Below are positions 58,144-64,000 of a stretch of 64,000 nucleotides of DNA, one piece after another. Location of the stretch: NCBI RefSeq assembly GCF_022539505.1, contig NC_061513.1, positions 174,684,017 through 174,748,016 on the forward strand, given 5' to 3'. Below the pieces are notes generated by a model. The model had not been told where the DNA came from and did no database searches. It saw only the letters and a list, made by a program, of their open reading frames with translations. Source of the stretch: Lolium rigidum (lineage: Eukaryota; Streptophyta; Magnoliopsida; Poales; Poaceae). A program made the translations under genes and the position numbers. Position 1 is the first letter of the stretch. The number at the start of each line of letters is the position of its first letter.

Positions 58144-58345
58144 TTTCTCGAACATACAGAGAGATCTTGCGAATGGATAAAGCACGAATAAAATGGGTTG
58201 TGCGATCACTATACGCCTGGATCAAGCATGTCAAATCAATAAAAACATTTCTCGAACATTTGGAGGGATCTCGGAAAATACAAGGCAAAAGGGACTCGTG
58301 TTTCTCGAATATCCGGAGAGATCTCGTGGAAAGATAAGGCAGAAG
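58144..58345. repeat. Degenerate repeat, three copies of a TTTCTCGAACAT unit
   Basis: TTTCTCGAACAT or TTTCTCGAATAT followed by GGAGAGATCTCG-like and AAGGCA-like phrases occurs at 58144, 58248 and 58301. The spacings are 104 and 53 bp, consistent with a roughly 53-bp unit with one copy lost or decayed. Confidence 0.55.
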
Positions 58346-59200
58346 CATAACGAGTCACACCCATGATGTAAATATTGAACACCCACATTGCGTCTACTGA
58401 AGCGTTCTACTCCGAACACCTGCGAAACGCTTGTGTAGATCTTAACTTGCCTTCGCCTCAAGGAATGTTCTAAACGTGGAATCTCTACAAGTATTTCGTA
58501 AAAATGTGACGGAAAATTATTTCCTACTCAAATTTCACGAGATTTTTTTATTTTGAAACGTTTTTGACTGCTTGTCTAGACGTGTTCTCCATTGCAAGCA
58601 CTGAATTGTTGCTTCCAATTGATTATTTCCTATTGTGCAAATTAATTATCCAATATATTCTTGCACTCTAAAGTGGCAAATTCCTCACTGCTAGTAGTAG
58701 TAGAAAAAAAAAGATGCTGGATGTACCCTATCAGAGAAACCGGCAGTGTACGAAATATTTGTGGCAAGTGGAGTCGCAGGCAGGCAGGCAGAGGCTTTAC
58801 TTTATGCGGAAAAAATCCGCGGCACAAGCCAGGTCAAAAAAGTTGATTCGACAGGGTACTTCCTCGGTAACTCCACCACTCTATAGTCTGTACTCTGTAC
58901 TCCACTCCACCACCTGTGTGAAAGATAAAAGAAATTCGGGCCACACAAACAAGAGTCCACAGCCACAGGTAATAATATCCGCTTTCTCTTTCCTCTTTGT
59001 TTTTTCCCCTCTTGTGATTACCAGCAACATGACAAGCAAGTCCCCACATCAGTGACACACATGACATCACTGTCTTAACACCCTTCCAAACTTTACATGA
59101 CCAATTCCATTAAACAATTAATTAGTAATTAATTAAGCATCATTAAGAGGAAATCAACATCTGTTGCCAGTTGGGCCCCATATTATTCTCTGTCTCCATT
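58346..59200. other. Spacer upstream of the FLZ gene
   Basis: No gene is seen. A CAGG-rich microrepeat (GCAGGCAGGCAG) lies near 58,780. The AT-rich region at 59,090-59,160 (TTAATTAGTAATTAATTAAG) could be distal promoter sequence. Confidence 0.4.
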
Positions 59201-59254
59201 AAAAGATACAGTAGTGTTCTTCGGAGTTAAGTAGTAGTCCTAGAAAGAGAAAGT

Positions 59255-59271
59255 AGAGAGAGAGAGAGAGA
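59255..59271. repeat. (AG)n microsatellite in the FLZ promoter or leader
   Basis: A GA-dinucleotide run sits about 200 bp before the first predicted leader donor. GA repeats are common in plant core promoters and leaders (targets of GAGA-binding BPC factors); a role here is inference. Confidence 0.7.
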
Positions 59272-59339
59272 AAGGGAAAGGTGGAGTAGGGTCCAACAAC
59301 TACTGGAACTAGCAAAAAGTTCTCACATAAACCTTTCTC

Positions 59340-60386
59340 TCCCCCTCTCTTCTCCGCCCTATTTCTTCCTCTTATCTTTCTGTCACTCTGCACACAAGTC
59401 CCCTCTTCCTCCTCCTCCCCGCCCCGCCTCACTCGATGTTCCGCGCTGCCGCCTGAGGAGACCGAGGTAGGGCACGTCGTTCCCTCTTGATCCTTGGCGG
59501 TTTTGCCTTCCGTTGTTATGGATTCGTTCGGCCTGCATTTCATAGATTTGAACGCGTTCGCCAGGGGTTCTTAATCTCCCTAGGTCGCTCGGATTCTCTC
59601 ACCGGCTTTCCGATCGGTACCGCGTCTGATTTCCCCGACTTTTTTTGGTTTACTTTTTTTTTGGGTTCGAAGATTTTTGGAGGTTTAATCTCGGCTCGTA
59701 CTCGTGCCGTCCAATTTCTTCCCGGGGATATAAAATCTCCTCTCCTCGTTTTTACGACGAGTGCTACTGATCATGTGGTTTCATGTTTTGTTTTCTGCTT
59801 TTCAGGAGATTTTCGCCTTTTTTTCACGAGGGAGGTGCTGCTGCTGCTGGGAGGAAGCAATCTCGTGAGGCAACAACAGGCGTAAAGCAAGCAAAAAAAA
59901 AAGGTGAGAATCGGATGATGATTGATTACTCACAGTCACAGATAGATGTCTTTGTCTTTTTGTTTTGCTCCTGTTCGCCGTATGAAGATGTTTTCCTGGA
60001 GTATGCAGATAGAGATGTCTTTATCTTTTTTGTTTTGTTCCTGTTCTCCGTCCGTATAAAGATGTTTTCCTGGAGTATGCTTTAATTATCGTTTGTGTAT
60101 GCTTGCAAGCAAAGGAATCCGTAGAAGACGCATTGTCCCACACCCCAATATGAAAATACTTTAGTTTAGCTCCTGCTTGTATTTTACTACTACAGCAGTA
60201 ATTTGTTGCGGAGTGAGTGATTCTGCATAAGAAAAAAACTCCCCATCTGATTCTTCTGCGTGTTACCTACCTGAATCAGTAGATCCTTCTAAGTTGTCGG
60301 AGTAGTAGAGAGGATGAACTTACAAAACCAATTTTACTGACACCCGAAAGGAAATTGCAGTGGGAAGATAAACCAGAGGTGATCAA
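59340..60386 (+). promoter_or_regulatory. Predicted 5' leader of the FLZ gene with two introns
   Basis: A pyrimidine-rich leader (59,340-59,440) runs to a donor after CCGAG at 59466. A good acceptor (TTCTGCTTTTCAG) starts a leader exon at 59806, which ends at 59903 before GTGAGAATC. A further acceptor (GGAAATTGCAG) starts the coding exon at 60361, 26 bases before the ATG. Leader introns are common in this family. The transcription start itself is not determined. Confidence 0.4.
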
Positions 60387-61336
60387 ATGGCAGCTGAGTC
60401 TTCCGTTCCACAAACCGCCTCCTCTGAATCGGTTGCTCACAAGATGGGCTTCTTCCGAGTCCCTGACCTCCTTGTCAAGCTGAGCACCAAATGTCTGATT
60501 GAACTGGACGCCGTCCGCAGTCCAACATCACCCCTGGACCTCAAGCTCTTCACAGGCCTGGCAACCAAGTCACCCAGGTCATCTTTCCTTGATGCCGGTG
60601 CAGCCAGCCAGAACCAGAAGATCTTGCTGGGGGACAGGGTTGGGCTTGGACTGGTTGACTCTCTCAGTGATGAGAACCCCTCGCCGCTGGGCAGCAGGAA
60701 GGTTCTTCTTGGGTCTAAGATGAGGATCACTGACAGCTTAACCCGCAAGAACAGCTCCACTGCTCCTATGCAGCCTGGAGTGGTCGAACTGAAGGATGAG
60801 AACATGAGTGATGGGCTGAACGGCAGTTTCATGTCCCTTGATGACATTGTCAACTCGGAGGACTACACCTGTGTTGTTTCTCGCGGTCCTAACCCTAGAA
60901 CTACCCACATTTTTGGAGATCGTGTCTTTGAGTTTCAAGGTGAGCAGCTGATGCCTGGTGAGGGTGGCTGTGAGGATACTCTGGTATCTCCTCTGAAAGG
61001 GGATAATACCATGAGCTTCTGTTGTTTTTGCTCTGAGAAGCTCAAAGAAAAGGAAGACATCTATATCTACCAGTAAGTGTTCCAGTAAAGTAGATGCACC
61101 ACGTTATAGCCTTTTCGTTCGCTTAATACTGGATCTGTAGTTGCTTCATGCTTTTTACTAATGTTTGGTGTCATGTCTCCTTCAATTGTAGGGGTGACAA
61201 AGCCTTCTGCAGCGTGGAGTGCAGGGAGAACTTCATGGAAGAGGAGATTGAAGGTGAACCTGCAACTGCAACAGATCACTCTGATCCTAGCGGCCCTTCC
61301 TTCGACGATGGGCGCATTTTCCAACTGATCCAGTGA
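60387..61336 (+). CDS. FLZ-type (FCS-like zinc finger, DUF581) protein, 276 aa
   Basis: Two coding exons, 60387-61072 and 61193-1, that is 61192-61336, joined in frame (CA/G completing Gln229). The FLZ finger is C212-x2-C215-x19-FC235-S-x2-C239, with SFCCFCSEKLKEKEDIYIYQ before the junction and GDKAFCSVECRENFMEEE after it. N-terminal motifs typical of longer FLZ proteins are present: MGFFRVPDLLVKLSTK (about residues 20-35), SPTSPLDLK, KILLGDRVGLGLVDSL and MSLDDIVNSEDYT. FLZ proteins bind SnRK1 kinase subunits and act as adaptors in sugar and stress signalling; that is family knowledge. The start is the first ATG after the leader acceptor and precedes all family motifs. The length fits the family. 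Convergent with the next gene. Confidence 0.9.
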
Positions 61337-62674
61337 AGGAGCATCAGCAAAGAACTTGATGTGGTCGCAACTGAAGCGCTGTCTGAGGTTAATAAGTGCA
61401 GCCATGGATGTGATCATGTTCATCAAGTTTTTCTCTGAAGATTTTGTCTGCTGCTGCACTGATGAATTTACCCTGAGTATTGATTCTCTTTATTTCCCTT
61501 ACCTGGATCCTCGAATTTTTGGAGGAGCCTGAATGATGACTGTGCTTCCGGTCATATTATTATTTTGATCGGAAAGGGTGTGTGCGTGTGTTCGAACATG
61601 TGTTCGCTGGAACCTCATATTCAACTGGACGTCATTTTGTTGATGCCGTTGATTATTATGTCATGTATCTGAACCTAAGCTTCTGCTTGTATTTTTACAA
61701 AGCATGTGGCACAAAATAATATTCAAGTATACTAACTTGCTCAACTTCCTTTAAGTGTCAAGCCTGAAATTGATGGTTAGAATTCTTATATGGCAAGAAC
61801 TATCTGGTTTCTGTGTCTTTATGCGGCTTCGCAATTCATACAACGACATGTTACCAGTAATTTTCTGGTTGCTGCATAGTTCACTCAAACCTGCAGTGAA
61901 TTTGCTGAAACTTCATTGCAATCAATACTATACCTAGACCAACTGAATTTCCTTTTGAATTGCTGATACTGTAAGTGTCTAATTTTGTGGATGAGATCGC
62001 TGTCTTAGCGTTTTCAGAAGGACCCTTTTTTTTTAGGGAATTCAGTAGGACCTGTTGTCGCAGATTAAAGAGCTGAGGTTGCTTTCAGAATTTCCTTTTT
62101 TTTTCCACATCTGCTTTCAGATTTTTATTAATTTAGGAAGTTTGTGTGTTTGAGAGCTCATGATAGTTTGTGTGTGCAGGTTATTTTCAAGCGAGTCTGA
62201 GCTCTCCCAAAATCTGTAGTGCCAACAAGAGTGAGCAGAATTTAGTAAGATTATGACAGATAACTTAGATTATCAGGAACTTTCAAGATCATGTTGTGGT
62301 GTGGACAAGAGTTCAAAATCTACAAGATCATGTTGTAGTACGGACAAGAGTTCAAAATCCACCTACTTATGTTACCTAAAACGCTAGTACACATGACAAC
62401 GCAAGCAATCAGAACATACAGATACTCGAAAAAGCTTTTATGACAACATACATCACAGTGAACGTTTCTGTGAACATGCTCAAATAACCATACTACTACT
62501 GTATGTAGCTCCTGGCTTCTCAGGACATTCATTCCTCAGGTAAAACAGTGGTCTCTGGCTACAATTCCTCCTAGTATGTGTTCTAGGTCGGGTAATCAAG
62601 AACTGAATAACTCGAGCATGAATAGCAAAAAAAGATGTTTATTCTGTTGCAGATAGTTAATACAATGGAGCTAC
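61337..62674. other. 3' flanks between the convergent FLZ and bL25 genes
   Basis: This 1.3-kb stretch holds the 3' UTRs of both genes. TTTATTTCCC and TGTATTTTTACAAAGC-like stretches near 61,490 and 61,690 may be the FLZ 3' end. A 39-bp tandem duplication lies at 62284. No further gene is supported. Confidence 0.5.
62284..62361. repeat. Tandem duplication, 2 x 39 bp
   Basis: CAAGATCATGTTGT starts both units (62284-62322 and 62323-62361), each ending in ACAAGAGTTCAAAATC plus three bases. A few substitutions separate them. Confidence 0.9.
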
Positions 62675-63777
62675 TTATTTTGATTTCTCCTTCTCTTTCT
62701 TCTGGTCAGGGGCTCTTGACCCTATAATGCTACAGATGGGCTGGTCTGGCGACTGAAGTAATTTCAGGGCTGGGTGGACTATCAGATCACGCATCAACAG
62801 TTTCTGCCCGACATCCAACTCGCTTAGGTCCACTTCAATGTATGGCGGAACAATGTCAGCAGGGCAGAGAAACTTGACTGTTCGCTTTATGGTGTTGAAA
62901 TAAGCTCCTGCATGATTGTCGATATAATCAAATTAGTCTGGATTTACTACTACCTCCGATTCAAGGAATAAGGCGTCCTCGTTTTACGTGCTTTTTGTTT
63001 GACCAAGAATTACTTCAAATATATAAAGATTGTTTGTATAAAATTACCATCATTAGAAAGTACTTTTCAATACGAATCCAACGATACTAATTACATATAA
63101 TATAATCAAGATTGTGTTGCTCAATTTTTATGGTCAAAGTTCGTCTTGGAATACGCGTGCGCCTTATTCCTTGGGACGGAGGTAGTATTGAACAGGTGCA
63201 ACTTAATACAACAGGAACATGCATGGATAAGGACTTAATGCACTGAATCCTAGAGCTGTATATAATGTAATGAAGGCAATGCTTGAACACTGGCCAGAGT
63301 GATCGGAATGGAAAGTTTAGTGTACACTGAATTAGTAATCCAGTCACCTGTATGAAAATGATGAACACAGATCATGTAAGTCTGTAATAAGCTATTAGAC
63401 GTCACTTAATTAGTTAGTATTGTTCCAGAGAAGTGAGGCATTCACTGGCATAGCTCGGGATAAACTATTCTAAGTAGCCTAAATATTACAATACGGTTAA
63501 ATGCAAGACAACATACGTGATGAAGAAATTGTGTATGTCTAAGATCTAATGTCTGGTTTATGTGGAAAAAATGGGAGAACATTTGTTTTAGCATTCCAAT
63601 TTAGTTTTACACAAGATAGATACATCATTGGAATACATGCTACATACCTTTCCTGAGACCAGGTGAAGCATCCTCTCCAATGTACATCAAAGGAACATCT
63701 ATTTTGAGCAGCGCTGAAGAAGGAGCTCTCATGAATGTCACATTCAGAGGTTCATCAGTGCCTGCGTGCAAATGCAC
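62675..63777 (-). CDS. bL25-type (L25/TL5-CTC) organellar ribosomal protein, 3' part
   Basis: Two exons on the minus strand are visible: 63777-63648 and the terminal exon 62907-62675 (TAA at 62675-62677). They join in phase (G/GA). The product reads VHLHAGTDEPLNVTFMRAPS, SALLKIDVPLMYIGEDAS, PGLRKGAYFNTIKRTVKFL, CPADIVPPYIEVDLSELDVG, and ends QKKEKEKSK. This is the CTC/TL5 C-terminal domain of L25 proteins, which in plants are nuclear-encoded and thought to act in organellar ribosomes by binding 5S rRNA or its site. The lysine-rich tail is typical. The N-terminal exons, including any targeting peptide, lie beyond the right edge. Confidence 0.85.
62950..63185. mobile_element. Stowaway MITE in the bL25 intron, 236 bp
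   Basis: CTACCTCCGATTCAAGGAAT at the left pairs with the complement of CTTATTCCTTGGGACGGAGG and TAG at the right. TA flanks both ends (62948-62949 and 63186-63187). The subterminal AAGGCG and CGCCTT phrases also pair. Located in the intron between the two visible exons. Confidence 0.9.
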
Positions 63778-64000
63778 CTGAAAATATAGTTCAAACAAAT
63801 CAATCAAATGTTTCATTCAATTGATTGTCAGTACCACATTACATTGCTTAAAAGATCCTCGCTGCACCAGTCATTCTAACATATAGGGTCAGTTTGCAAA
63901 GTTGATGGAAGTGTCTGGTTGATATTTTGCTGTTCACTAAAAAAACATCGCATATAGTTCATTGTTAAAGCAATCAGCTCCATGTTAGTAGGACGGTATT
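63778..64000 (-). other. Intron of the bL25 gene at the window edge
   Basis: Sequence upstream (minus strand) of the acceptor CTATATTTTCAG at 63778-63789. No further exon is recognised before the edge. Confidence 0.5.

Noticed and set aside
59487..60085. 132- and 100-codon frames upstream of the FLZ gene
   Set aside because: They cross predicted leader introns, are T-rich low-complexity and precede the FLZ start out of family context.
1..64000. CRISPR arrays, operons, riboswitches, tRNA or rRNA genes
   Set aside because: None seen; the tandem repeats present lack spacers and the genome is a plant nuclear one. A covariance-model scan was not possible.

Overview
This window looks like nuclear DNA of a grass of the wheat tribe (Triticeae). 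The evidence is GT-AG introns, a gene family typical of plants, Stowaway elements with TA target sites, and an LTR beginning with the palindrome GATACGTCTCCGACGTATC, which I recall as common in wheat, barley and Aegilops gypsy elements. No prokaryotic or organellar genes, CRISPR arrays or rRNA genes are visible. Species and family names for the repeats come from memory, because nothing could be searched here.

Layout. About 1-31,100 is almost entirely repeats and relics. It holds a gypsy element (1-3,413) nested in a LINE (3,414-8,928), and a complete but coding-dead copia element (9,402-13,516). Several inverted-repeat elements follow (13,637; 16,327; 29,269). A second LINE relic (23,245-24,850) is split by a gene-like insert, and there are degenerate retrotransposon gag remnants near 27,350-28,600. 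Between 17,790 and 22,190 lie exon-like pieces on the minus strand and three local tandem duplications. I cannot assign these to a gene.

The main gene, 31,154-54,208 (+), has 36 coding exons. I assembled them by hand from GT-AG junctions and reading phase. They give a 7,263-nt frame coding for 2,420 residues, which I recognise as the plant homologue of ZFYVE26/spastizin. No FYVE zinc finger is visible. Its introns carry a hAT-type MITE, three Stowaway MITEs and an antisense RTE-type LINE.

Downstream comes a 100-N assembly gap that cuts a minus-strand PIF/Harbinger-type ORF1 gene (55,070-56,171). A repeat-rich spacer follows, then a two-exon FLZ-type zinc-finger gene (60,387-61,336, +). Convergent to it is the 3' end of a bL25-type ribosomal protein gene (62,675-63,777, -), which runs off the right edge. 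The three host genes work in different processes (endolysosomal trafficking, FLZ adaptor signalling, organellar translation); nothing suggests joint function.

I found no convincing new biological system. The most useful observations are the copia element with near-identical LTRs but wrecked coding capacity, the gene-like insert in a LINE with a 5-bp repeat, the near-identical 345-bp tandem duplication, and the unidentified minus-strand exons.
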